This document shows, piece after piece, positions 6,708-13,895 of a stretch of DNA of 14,398 nucleotides (positions are counted from its first letter, which is position 1; each line of letters opens with the position of its first letter). The DNA is from Oscillospiraceae bacterium. GTDB taxonomy: Bacteria > Bacillota > Clostridia > Oscillospirales > Oscillospiraceae. A program made the translations under genes and the position numbers. Location: NCBI GenBank assembly GCA_017646545.1, contig JAGCMI010000135.1:1-14398 (forward strand), given 5' to 3'. The notes under the pieces are model-generated. The model searched no databases. It saw only the letters and a program-made list of their open reading frames with translations, and was not told the origin of the DNA.

Positions 6708-7787
6708 ATGGCAGAATTGAGTTTGCAGCACCTGGAAAAAATTTATGACAATAATGTCCAGGCCGTATTTGACTTTAATCTGGATATTAAAGACGGTGAG
6801 TTGATCGTTCTGGTCGGCCCCTCCGGTTGCGGTAAGTCCACCACCTTGCGTATGGTTGCCGGTCTGGAAGATATTTCCAGAGGCAAACTGCTCATTGATG
6901 GCAAGGATGTGACCAATGCTCCTGCAAAGGACCGTGACGTAGCCATGGTCTTCCAGAACTATGCGCTCTACGGTCATATGACCATTTATGAAAATATGGC
7001 ATTTTCCTTGACTCTGCGTAAAGAGGATCCCAAGGTGATTCATCAGAAGGTTCTGGCTGCTGCAGAGATCCTGGGTCTGACCGACCAGCTGAACAAGAAG
7101 CCTTCCCAGCTGTCCGGTGGTCAGCGTCAGCGTGTGGCAATGGGTCGTTCCATTGTCCGTCAGCCGAAGCTCTTCCTGTTCGATGAGCCCCTGTCCAACC
7201 TGGATGCTAAGCTTAGAAGCGCAACCAGAAGAGAGATCCTTCTGCTGCACAAGCGCCTGAACGCAACTATGATTTACGTTACCCATGACCAGATCGAAGC
7301 GCTGACCTTGGCAGACCGTATCGTCTGTATGTCCATGGGTTATGTGCAGCAGATCGGTACACCGCTGGAACTGTACGATGCTCCTGCCAATATCTTTGTG
7401 GCCAGCTTTATCGGCTTGCCGCCCATGAACTTCTTTGATGTCCGTGTGGAAGGGGAGAAGCTCGTTGGTGACCGGATTATGCTGTCTTTGACTGCCGCAG
7501 AGCAGGCAGCACTGAAGGCTTACCAGGGTAAGGAGATCATTCTGGGTGTTCGTCCGGAGAACGCTGCGCCTGGTAACGAGTTTGAAATGAAGGTTACCTC
7601 CAATGAGAATCTGGGTATGAACACCTTGGTGCACGGCCATCTGGGTAGTGACGGTAAGGGTGCCAAGATTACCTGTAAATTTGCAGGTTGGTGCGATTAC
7701 AAGGTGGGTGATGTGGCAACCGTTAGTTGCGTCAAGAAGCATTTCTTTGACAAGGAAACCACCAATGCCATTAAAGTGGAGGGATGA
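6708..7787 (+). CDS. ABC transporter ATPase, UgpC/MsmX type (first copy)
   Basis: Cytoplasmic ATPase that powers carbohydrate import, 359 residues from ATG 6708 (AGGTGG at 6696-6701; the longer in-frame start at 6654 lies inside the previous gene). Motifs are complete: Walker A GPSGCGKST (37-45), Q-loop Gln83, signature LSGGQRQR (from 135), Walker B LFLFDEP with Asp159 and Glu160, and switch His193 in VTHDQIEAL. The C-terminal third forms the TOBE-type regulatory domain seen in MalK/UgpC (GVRPENA near residue 281). Oddities: Gly89 replaces the usual Pro in the Y-P-x-M-T segment after the Q-loop, and the segment after the D-loop (LRSATRREI) differs from the common LRxxMRxEI. It follows membrane proteins A and B. 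It may serve the permeases at 1225/2299 or work with A and B. Confidence 0.95.
   Translation: MAELSLQHLEKIYDNNVQAVFDFNLDIKDGELIVLVGPSGCGKSTTLRMVAGLEDISRGKLLIDGKDVTNAPAKDRDVAMVFQNYALYGHMTIYENMAFSLTLRKEDPKVIHQKVLAAAEILGLTDQLNKKPSQLSGGQRQRVAMGRSIVRQPKLFLFDEPLSNLDAKLRSATRREILLLHKRLNATMIYVTHDQIEALTLADRIVCMSMGYVQQIGTPLELYDAPANIFVASFIGLPPMNFFDVRVEGEKLVGDRIMLSLTAAEQAALKAYQGKEIILGVRPENAAPGNEFEMKVTSNENLGMNTLVHGHLGSDGKGAKITCKFAGWCDYKVGDVATVSCVKKHFFDKETTNAIKVEG
7778..7783 (+). promoter_or_regulatory. Ribosome binding site favouring ATG 7790 over ATG 7784
   Basis: GGAGGG at 7778-7783 is six bases from ATG 7790 but touches ATG 7784. The later start (MKKLYNK) is therefore preferred although the earlier one would overlap the previous stop as ATGA. 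Confidence 0.6.
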
Positions 7788-7789
7788 TT

Positions 7790-8536
7790 ATGAAAAAGTT
7801 ATATAATAAGATCTCTCCTTTGGGTGCCAAGATTTCCAGTATTGCACTGTTGGTTTCTGTATTGCTGCTGGCAAGTGCCTGGGCACTGTCTGCAACCGTT
7901 GCCAATGCTTGGGTTGTTTACTACGCATCCTTAGCGGAGTTCTATTTGATCCGCCTGGCCATCGTTGCATTTGTAGCTGTGCTGCTGTTCAAGCTGAGCG
8001 TTTTGAAGGAAGCGATTCGTAAGTTTGTGGTTATGCTTAAGCGTAATCCTTCCTTGATTCCTCTGGTTATGCTTTTCATTTCCTTCCTGTATTATTCGCT
8101 GAACCTGACCCATGTGTCTGACACGACTGCGCTGATTCAGGGCAAGGGCATGGGTTTGTGCGAGTTCTGTATTATGTTGCTGAACCTGCTGTCTTTGGTT
8201 TGCATGCTCAATGCATTCCCTCGCCGCAAGAAGGCAAACATCCCCATGATCGTGCTGATGTTCGTGATGTTCGGCATTTTGATTTATGCTGATATTCATT
8301 ATCTCAATGGCATCGCTGCAGCACTGAACCGCGCAGAGAGCCCCATCAAGCTGGATGCAAACACCGCTTATATCGCGAAGGCATTTAACATGCTCTCCAC
8401 TTACCAGATCATGATCTACATCACCGCCGGCCTGGTGGTACTGCTGCCTGTCTATAGCCGCTTGCTGAAGAAGATCAAGACCTCCATTGAGGTGGAAGAC
8501 AACGGCAACATGGCCGAGATCGAAATCGGCGAATAA
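7790..8536 (+). CDS. Unrecognised six-helix membrane protein C
   Basis: A 248-residue polytopic membrane protein of no family I recognise. About six hydrophobic segments are visible (roughly 14-42, 48-68, 88-106, 122-142, 149-170, 205-225). A short basic N-terminus (MKKLYNK), a basic loop between helices 2 and 3 (LKEAIRKFVVMLKRN), a basic loop between helices 4 and 5 (PRRKKAN) and a charged C-terminus put these parts in the cytoplasm. The loop after helix 5 (about 170-205) would be outside. The acidic tail ends in MAEIEIGE. No EAA docking loop, nucleotide-binding site or catalytic motif is visible. It begins within a few bases of the first ATPase stop and is followed by membrane protein D and a second ATPase. 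Confidence 0.85.
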   Translation: MKKLYNKISPLGAKISSIALLVSVLLLASAWALSATVANAWVVYYASLAEFYLIRLAIVAFVAVLLFKLSVLKEAIRKFVVMLKRNPSLIPLVMLFISFLYYSLNLTHVSDTTALIQGKGMGLCEFCIMLLNLLSLVCMLNAFPRRKKANIPMIVLMFVMFGILIYADIHYLNGIAAALNRAESPIKLDANTAYIAKAFNMLSTYQIMIYITAGLVVLLPVYSRLLKKIKTSIEVEDNGNMAEIEIGE

Positions 8537-8564
8537 TTCCATTGATATTTTAGTAGGGCATTAC

Positions 8565-9194
8565 ATGGAACACGATAAGAATAAAACTGAAGAAAGCGTT
8601 CACTCCCGTAACTTCGACCTGAAGACCGAGGCGATGGATGCACTGGTGAATAATGACGCCGAGAAGGTGCCGGATTATTCCCAGGAGGAATTGAAGAAAT
8701 ATCGTAGTCGCGGCACGGTTCGTATTCCCAATTGGCTGAAGATGATCTTCATCAAAGCATGGTTTGCCGGTGCTGTCTGTTTCTTCATTCTCTGGGGTCT
8801 GGGAAATTATGTGGCAGGTTTGGACATGCTGGTTGTTTCCGCCATTACATTGGGCATGGTGACGGATCTGCTGACCAATAATGTGCTTCGTTTTCTGGAG
8901 GCAACCCCAGGGGAGAATGATCGCTGGATGATGATCCCACCCAAGGGTATTCGGTCCTTCGTGCTGAATCTATTCTATTGCGGCATCGTACTTGCAGGCG
9001 TGTTTCTGTTCTATAATCTACTTAACTACATCATCATTACCATAACCGGAGCGGTGGATACCATTCCCATTGGCGTCGAACCTTTGCTGTTCGGTCTGCT
9101 GTGCATGGGATTTGACATGCTGTTTGTTGGACTCAAGCGGCTGATCAAAAGTATCATCCGGGATGCCAAAACCGCAGCCCGTTCCGGGAAGTAA
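8565..9194 (+). CDS. Unrecognised four-helix membrane protein D with a long cytoplasmic N-terminus
   Basis: A 209-residue protein of unknown family, starting at ATG 8565 behind a weak GTAGGG site (about 8553-8558); a longer in-frame start at 8487 would run into the previous gene and adds a non-membrane segment. Residues 1 to about 55 are highly charged (EHDKNKTEESVHS, EEELKKYRSRG-like stretches) and likely cytoplasmic. Four membrane segments follow (about 58-82, 86-108, 130-155, 165-190), then a basic tail. Between helices 2 and 3, on the predicted cytoplasmic side, lies EATPGENDRWMMIPPKG (Glu112 to Gly128), faintly like a degenerate ATPase-docking loop. Its neighbours are membrane protein C and the second ATPase. 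Function is unknown. Confidence 0.85.
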   Translation: MEHDKNKTEESVHSRNFDLKTEAMDALVNNDAEKVPDYSQEELKKYRSRGTVRIPNWLKMIFIKAWFAGAVCFFILWGLGNYVAGLDMLVVSAITLGMVTDLLTNNVLRFLEATPGENDRWMMIPPKGIRSFVLNLFYCGIVLAGVFLFYNLLNYIIITITGAVDTIPIGVEPLLFGLLCMGFDMLFVGLKRLIKSIIRDAKTAARSGK

Positions 9195-9235
9195 TACCGG
9201 GATGAATCCTCGAATGAAAAAAGGAGTGTCATATT

Positions 9236-10312
9236 ATGGCTTACTTATCGCTGAAAGGAATCAATAAGATTTATCCCAATGGCTTTCATGCGGTGCATGA
9301 TTTTAATCTGGATATTGAAAAGGGCGAGTTCATCGTGTTTGTCGGTTCTTCCGGCTGTGGTAAATCTACCACGCTGCGTATGATAGCTGGCCTGGAAAAT
9401 ATCACCAAGGGTGAACTGTTCATTAATGGCCAGTTGGCGAATGAGAAAGGCCCCCGTGAAAGGGAAGTGGCCATGGTTTTCCAGAGTTATGCGTTGTATC
9501 CCCAGATGACGGTGTACGACAATTTGGCTTTCGGCTTGACTTTGCAGGGTGTTGACGAAGATGTCATTGAGCAGAAGGTTAAAAATGTTGCCCGTATTCT
9601 TGGTTTGACGGATTATCTGGATCGTATGCCTCGTGCTCTGTCCGGTGGTCAACGTCAGCGTGTAGCTGTTGGTCGAGCCATTATTCGTAAGGTTGGCGTG
9701 TTCCTGATGGACGAGCCCCTGAGTAACCTGGACGCCAAGCAGCGTGTTACCATGCGTGCTGAGATTGCACAGATCCATCGTGAGACCGGCGCTACCACCA
9801 TCTATGTTACCCATGACCAGGTGGAGGCAATGACCCTGGCAGACCGCATCGTCATTATGAAGGAAGGCCGCATCCAGCAGATCGGTACTCCCTATGAACT
9901 GTATTTCAAGCCTGTGAATCTGTTTGTTGCCGGTTTTATTGGTGAACCGCCCATGAACTTCATCCGGACAACTGTCCGTGGTGGTTGCATTGAGATCGCC
10001 GGTAAGAAGTTGGACATCTCCTGCAAGCTGGGAGACAAGGTTGCGGCATACGAAAACAAGGATGTTTATTTTGGTTTCCGTCCTGAGAATATTGTGCTGG
10101 GCAACCGGGAAAATGCCTATGTTCTGGATGCTCACGTTGAGCTGACAGAAATGCTGGGCGACAACACCAATGTCTATGTGAACCTGGCAAAGGACAATGC
10201 CATTTTGAAGGTTACCCCCTACGAAACTCCTGATATGGATACGCAGATTACCTTCTCCATTCCCGTGGAAAATGCATATTTGTTTGATGCCGAAACGGAG
10301 TTCGTGATTTAA
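9236..10312 (+). CDS. ABC transporter ATPase, UgpC/MsmX type (second copy)
   Basis: Second complete carbohydrate-importer ATPase, 358 residues, with AAGGAG at 9221-9226 nine bases upstream. Motifs occupy the same positions as in the copy at 6708: Walker A GSSGCGKST (37-45), Gln83, LSGGQRQR from 135, Asp159/Glu160 in FLMDEP, and the switch His at 193 in VTHDQVEAM. The Y-P-x-M-T motif is normal here (Pro89), but the usual DAKLR after the D-loop reads DAKQR. The TOBE-type C-terminal domain is present (GFRPENI). By eye the two copies agree at over half of positions in the nucleotide-binding domain and much less in the C-terminal domain, so they are old paralogues rather than a fresh duplication. 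It could form a heterodimer with the first copy or serve a separate membrane pair. Confidence 0.95.
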   Translation: MAYLSLKGINKIYPNGFHAVHDFNLDIEKGEFIVFVGSSGCGKSTTLRMIAGLENITKGELFINGQLANEKGPREREVAMVFQSYALYPQMTVYDNLAFGLTLQGVDEDVIEQKVKNVARILGLTDYLDRMPRALSGGQRQRVAVGRAIIRKVGVFLMDEPLSNLDAKQRVTMRAEIAQIHRETGATTIYVTHDQVEAMTLADRIVIMKEGRIQQIGTPYELYFKPVNLFVAGFIGEPPMNFIRTTVRGGCIEIAGKKLDISCKLGDKVAAYENKDVYFGFRPENIVLGNRENAYVLDAHVELTEMLGDNTNVYVNLAKDNAILKVTPYETPDMDTQITFSIPVENAYLFDAETEFVI

Positions 10313-10322
10313 GACCAATTTG

Positions 10323-10349
10323 GGGTTTGGCAATTTCAAAGCGCAACCC
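10323..10349 (+). other. Possible imperfect stem-loop in the GH28 leader
   Basis: In the 63-base gap before GH28, GGGTT (10323-10327) pairs with AACCC (10345-10349), and after a 2x2 internal loop GC (10330-10331) pairs with GC (10341-10342). A partly overlapping CCAATTTGG palindrome lies at 10315-10323. Weak structure; it may affect initiation of the catabolic genes or be chance. Confidence 0.25.
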
Positions 10350-10375
10350 TAACAAAGCTTGAGGAGGACGCAATT

Positions 10376-11917
10376 ATGAAGTTCAATGTATTGTATGTTT
10401 CGTCCGTTTCCGCCTGCTTCGAACTGGAAAACTCGGCACCTTATTATGCCGAGACAAGCTATGATGTTACTGTCAATGGTTCGCCCGCCCTTTTGGGCGT
10501 GCGAACCAATGTTTTTTCTGTGTTTGATTTGCAGCCGGGAACCCAGTATACCATCGGCGTAGGGGAGGAGACGGTGGTTATTACGACCCGTAAGGAAACC
10601 GCCTGCCTGAATGTTCGAGACTTTGGCGCAAAGGGTGATGGCATCAGTGATGATACCTGTGCCATTCAGAATGCGATTCATGTTTGCCCCCCCGGTGGCC
10701 GTGTGCGAGTGCCTGCCGGTACTTATTACATTCGGCCCCTGGTGTTGAAGTCCCATCTAACATTGGAACTTTGCGAAGGCGCACATTTGCTGGGTGATAC
10801 TTGCGAAGATCATTATCCTCTTTTCCCCGGTGAGATTCACGATGATCTGACCGGACAGGCTGTTCAGGTCAGCACTTGGGAAGGTAATCCGTTCCCGTGC
10901 CGCCAGAGCTTTATTAGTGCTTACAATGCTGAGGATATTGCCGTTGTGGGTCGTGGTATTATTGATGGCAATGCGCAGAATTCCACCTGGTGGGAGAATG
11001 TAAAAAAGCGTACCATTGGCCGCCCCCGTCTGGTATTCCTGAATCATTGCCGCGAGGTGCGTTTCCATGGTATTTTGGGTTGCAATTCTGCATCCTGGAA
11101 CTTCCATCCCTTCTTCTGTGAAGGTGTAGGGTTTTATGACATTGCCGTGGAAGCTCCGAAGGACAGTCCCAATACCGATGGCACTGACCCCGAATCCTGC
11201 GACGATGTGCGCTACATCGGTGTCCGCTTCTCTGTTGGCGATGATGCGATCGCCCTGAAGTCCGGCAAGATGTACATGGGTATGAAGTATCAGACTCCTG
11301 CAACCCGCCATGTGATTCGCAATTGCCTCATGGAGTACGCCCATGGTGCTGTTGTTCTGGGAAGTGAGATGTCCGGCGGTGTCAAGGATCTAACGGTCAG
11401 CCAGTGTCTTTTCTCCCATACCGATCGTGGCTTGCGCATCAAGACCCGCCGTGGTCGTGGCAAGTATGCTGTGATTGATGGTGTGGAATTCTCCAATATT
11501 CGCATGGAGAATGTGATGACCCCTCTGGTTGTTAATATGTACTACTATTGTGACCCGGATGGAAAGACCGAGTATGTCTGGAGCAAGGAAGCCCTGCCGG
11601 TGGATGACGGTACGCCTTACCTGGGTTCCTTTACCTTCCGGGATATGGAATGTCTGGATTGCGAATGGGCAGCCGGCTATTTCTACGGTCTGACCGAACA
11701 GCCCGTTGGTTCTATCACCATCGAAAATGTCCACTTTACCTTTAAGGAAGATGCTTCTGCCGGTTATCCTGCGATGATGAGTTTTATTGACCAGGAATGT
11801 AAGCGTGGTCTGTATTTTAATTCCGTCAGGAATGTTACCTTGAAGAATGTTACCATGTCCGGTCAGATCGGCGATGCCGTTACTGCATTGAATGTGGAAA
11901 AGGTGGTGGAGGAATGA
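10376..11917 (+). CDS. GH28 polygalacturonase-family hydrolase, probably cytoplasmic exo-acting
   Basis: Hydrolyses alpha-1,4-galacturonosyl bonds in (oligo)galacturonate; 513 residues. GAGGAGG at 10361-10367 supports ATG 10376. There is no signal peptide. Residues 1 to about 75 look like a fibronectin-III-type beta domain, as in known exo-polygalacturonases; the beta-helix begins near LNVRDFGAKGDGISDDT (about 80-96). Active-site motifs are intact: NTDGTD (Asp268), GDDAIALKSG (Asp289 and Asp290), GSEMSGG (329-335) and RIKT with Arg354 and Lys356. GSEMSGG in place of the endo-enzyme G-H-G-x-S motif points to exo action on short chains, consistent with trimming imported oligomers. Its stop overlaps the GH105 start (ATGA, 11914-11917). 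Rhamnogalacturonan-type activity is an alternative. A terminator-like hairpin lies within its first 50 codons. Confidence 0.93.
   Translation: MKFNVLYVSSVSACFELENSAPYYAETSYDVTVNGSPALLGVRTNVFSVFDLQPGTQYTIGVGEETVVITTRKETACLNVRDFGAKGDGISDDTCAIQNAIHVCPPGGRVRVPAGTYYIRPLVLKSHLTLELCEGAHLLGDTCEDHYPLFPGEIHDDLTGQAVQVSTWEGNPFPCRQSFISAYNAEDIAVVGRGIIDGNAQNSTWWENVKKRTIGRPRLVFLNHCREVRFHGILGCNSASWNFHPFFCEGVGFYDIAVEAPKDSPNTDGTDPESCDDVRYIGVRFSVGDDAIALKSGKMYMGMKYQTPATRHVIRNCLMEYAHGAVVLGSEMSGGVKDLTVSQCLFSHTDRGLRIKTRRGRGKYAVIDGVEFSNIRMENVMTPLVVNMYYYCDPDGKTEYVWSKEALPVDDGTPYLGSFTFRDMECLDCEWAAGYFYGLTEQPVGSITIENVHFTFKEDASAGYPAMMSFIDQECKRGLYFNSVRNVTLKNVTMSGQIGDAVTALNVEKVVEE
10432..10453 (+). other. Stem-loop inside the 5' part of the GH28 coding region
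   Basis: CTCGGCA (10432-10438) and TGCCGAG (10447-10453) form a perfect 7-bp stem with an eight-base loop, 24 bases before a second, terminator-like stem. It is coding sequence, so its RNA role is uncertain. Confidence 0.4.
10477..10517 (+). terminator. Intrinsic-terminator-like hairpin within the GH28 coding region
   Basis: The arm 10477-10490 pairs with 10495-10508: 13 Watson-Crick pairs of 14, with one C/T mismatch (10485/10500), closed by a TTTT loop (10491-10494). Three bases after the stem comes an unbroken run of six T (10512-10517). This is the shape of a Rho-independent terminator, yet it lies at about codons 34-48 of GH28. Ribosomes following the polymerase would block its folding, so it may stop transcription only when GH28 translation is poor. 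Confidence 0.45.
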
Positions 11918-13050
11918 ATACCATCGAACGCTTTGTAGAGCGTATTATGGCAGAATCCACTCCGGATAAGCCGCTTTGGAATATTGAAAAAGTACTCCAG
12001 GGCAAGATCAACGGCTGGAACTATATTGATGGCTGTATGATGGCAGCTTTGTTGAACTTGTATAAGATGACTGGTCAGCAACGGTATTTTGACTTCGTTG
12101 AAAATTTCCTCAGTTTTTATGTCCGTGAAGATGGCTCCATGCTGGGATTCAAGGAAGAGGATTATAACTTGGATAACATCTGTGAAGGTCGTGTCCTTTT
12201 CGATGTCTATCGTATCAGCGGCAAGGAAAAATACCGTAAGGCCTTGGATGTGCTCTATGGTCAGATTCTTCGTCAGCCTAGAACTTGGGAAGGAAACTTT
12301 TGGCACAAGGCCATTTATCCCAATCAGGTTTGGTTGGATGGTCTGTACATGGCCCAGGTGTTTTACTCCCGCTATACCACCGAGTTCGAAGCTGGCAAGA
12401 ACTATGAGGATATCCTCAATCAGTTCCGTGTTGTTCGTCAACGGATGTTTGATGCAGAAACCGGTCTGTACCGCCACGGTTATGATGCCAGCGGCGTAGC
12501 ATTCTGGGCGCAGGAAAATGGTTGCTCCCGCAATCCTTGGTTGCGCAGCTTGGGCTGGTTTAGTGCCGCCTTGGTGGATGTGACAGAAAATCTGTCTGCC
12601 GATGCGACTCAGATGCGCCAGGAGCTTCGGACCATGGCAGGGGAGTTGGCACAGAATCTGCTTCCCTATATCGATGCCGAAACCGGTATGCTCTGGCAGG
12701 TCCCCAATCAACCTGGTCGGGACGGAAACTATCCTGAAACTTCCGGTTCTGCTATGGTGGCCTATTTCTATATCAAGGGTGCGCGTCTGGGCATCCTGGA
12801 TGCTTCTTTCGGGCCTCGTGGTAAGGCCATCTTCCAGGCTATTTGCGATCGGTACTTGACAGAAACCGATGGTAAGCTGAATTTGGGCGGTATCTGCCTT
12901 GTGGCAGGTCTTGGCCCTGAAAACAATCGCCGTCGTGATGGTACTTATGAATATTACATCTCGGAGCCCGTGGTGGAGAACGATGCCAAGGGTTTGGCAC
13001 CCTTCCTCATGTGCTACACGGAGCTACTGCAATTGGAAAAGGAGAATTAA
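11914..13050 (+). CDS. GH105 unsaturated rhamnogalacturonyl/galacturonyl hydrolase (YteR/YesR family)
   Basis: Removes the 4,5-unsaturated uronic acid left at the non-reducing end by pectate or rhamnogalacturonan lyases, through hydration of the double bond. It is 378 residues, normal for the family, without a signal peptide and so cytoplasmic. The (alpha/alpha)6-barrel motifs can be followed: NLDNICEGR with Asp87, QVWLDGLYM with the catalytic Asp142 (the YteR Asp143 equivalent), YRHGYD with His188, and the substrate-binding PWLRSLGW segment at about 208-215. ATG 11914 overlaps the GH28 stop; AGGTGG at 11901-11906 is a better-spaced ribosome site than the GGAGG touching the start. Its presence implies that imported oligomers carry lyase-made ends, although no lyase gene is in the window. 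Whether the partner sugar is rhamnose or galacturonate cannot be told. Confidence 0.95.
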   Translation: MNTIERFVERIMAESTPDKPLWNIEKVLQGKINGWNYIDGCMMAALLNLYKMTGQQRYFDFVENFLSFYVREDGSMLGFKEEDYNLDNICEGRVLFDVYRISGKEKYRKALDVLYGQILRQPRTWEGNFWHKAIYPNQVWLDGLYMAQVFYSRYTTEFEAGKNYEDILNQFRVVRQRMFDAETGLYRHGYDASGVAFWAQENGCSRNPWLRSLGWFSAALVDVTENLSADATQMRQELRTMAGELAQNLLPYIDAETGMLWQVPNQPGRDGNYPETSGSAMVAYFYIKGARLGILDASFGPRGKAIFQAICDRYLTETDGKLNLGGICLVAGLGPENNRRRDGTYEYYISEPVVENDAKGLAPFLMCYTELLQLEKEN

Positions 13051-13053
13051 GCT

Positions 13054-13845
13054 ATGAACATGTTTGATCTGACCGGTAAGGTGGCGCTGGTCACCGGTGG
13101 TGCCCATTCCATTGGTTTTGCCATCGGTGTTGCTCTGGCAAAGGCCGGAGCTACCGTTTGCTTCAACTGCACCAATGAAGGCAGCCGTGCGCGCGGTGTT
13201 GCCAATTATGCCGCTGAAGGCATCAAGGCTTATGGCTATGTGGCCGATGTTACCAAGGAAGTTGAGATCAATGCCCTGGTTGCCAAGATCCGTGAAGAAG
13301 TTGGCGTCATTGACATTCTGGTCAATAATGCCGGCATCATCAAGCGCATCCCTATGCTGGAGATGGACTTGAAGGATTTTGAGCAGGTCATCGATGTGGA
13401 TCTGGTTGCGCCCTTCATCTGCGCCAAGGCTGTTCTGCCCGGTATGCTGGAAAAGGGCCATGGCAAGATCATCAATGTCTGCTCCATGATGTCGGAGCTG
13501 GGTCGTGAAACCGTTTCCGGCTATGCCGCAGCCAAGGGCGGTCTGAAGATGCTCACCAAGAACATTTGCTCCGAATTTGGCGGCGCCAACATCCAGTGTA
13601 ACGGCATTGGCCCCGGCTATATTGCCACCCAGCAGACCGCACCTCTGCGGGAGCGTCAGGCTGATGGCAGCCGTCATCCCTTCGATGCCTTTATCATCGG
13701 CAAGACCCCTGCCGGCCGCTGGGGGGAGCCGGAGGATCTGGCAGGTCCCGCAGTGTTTTTGGCTTCCGATGCGAGTAATTTCGTCAACGGCCACATTCTC
13801 TATGTGGACGGCGGCATCCTGGCCTACATTGGCAAGCAGCCCTGA
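13054..13845 (+). CDS. kduD: SDR-family dehydrogenase, KduD-like (2-keto-3-deoxygluconate-forming)
   Basis: Short-chain dehydrogenase of 263 residues, most likely 2-dehydro-3-deoxy-D-gluconate 5-dehydrogenase, interconverting 2,5-diketo-3-deoxygluconate and 2-keto-3-deoxygluconate with NAD(P)H in the cytoplasm. Visible: the Rossmann nucleotide loop TGGAHSIGFAIG (about 14-25), NNAG near 91-94, catalytic Ser144 in NVCSMMSELG, and Tyr157/Lys161 in YAAAK. The CNGIGPGYIATQQTAPLR segment and the C-terminal VDGGILAYIGKQP are typical of KduD/gluconate 5-dehydrogenase-like SDRs in clostridia. AAAGGAG at 13038-13044 supports ATG 13054, three bases after the GH105 stop. Gluconate 5-dehydrogenase is the main alternative, but the pectin setting and the adjacent kinase favour KduD. 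KduI, which makes its substrate, is not in the window. Confidence 0.88.
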   Translation: MNMFDLTGKVALVTGGAHSIGFAIGVALAKAGATVCFNCTNEGSRARGVANYAAEGIKAYGYVADVTKEVEINALVAKIREEVGVIDILVNNAGIIKRIPMLEMDLKDFEQVIDVDLVAPFICAKAVLPGMLEKGHGKIINVCSMMSELGRETVSGYAAAKGGLKMLTKNICSEFGGANIQCNGIGPGYIATQQTAPLRERQADGSRHPFDAFIIGKTPAGRWGEPEDLAGPAVFLASDASNFVNGHILYVDGGILAYIGKQP

Positions 13846-13849
13846 ATAT

Positions 13850-13890
13850 AAAAAAGAACCGGCACCCATTTGGGTGCCGGTTTGTTTGTT
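13850..13890. terminator. Bidirectional intrinsic terminator between convergent genes
   Basis: The arm 13857-13867 pairs perfectly with 13872-13882 around an ATTT loop (11 pairs, GC-rich centre). On the + strand it is followed by TTTGTTTGTT, ending the operon after KduD. On the - strand the A-rich stretch at 13850-13855 becomes a T-run, ending the kinase gene; the - strand T-run is the cleaner of the two. Confidence 0.92.
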
Positions 13891-13895
13891 GGAAA

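Noticed and set aside
8487..8564. Longer start of membrane protein D overlapping the preceding gene
   Set aside because: The extension is unlike a natural N-terminus and is the out-of-frame reading of the end of membrane protein C; ATG 8565 is preferred despite a weak ribosome site.
5613..9194. Membrane pairs A/B and C/D as a recent tandem duplication
   Set aside because: Helix numbers and sequences of A versus C and B versus D show no clear similarity by eye, and the ATPases are also well diverged. The repeated layout is real but a recent duplication is not supported.
9245..10339. 364-codon antisense frame over the second ATPase, and a similar one over the first
   Set aside because: Mirror frames of conserved ATPase genes, rich in His, Gln and Asn, without start signals.
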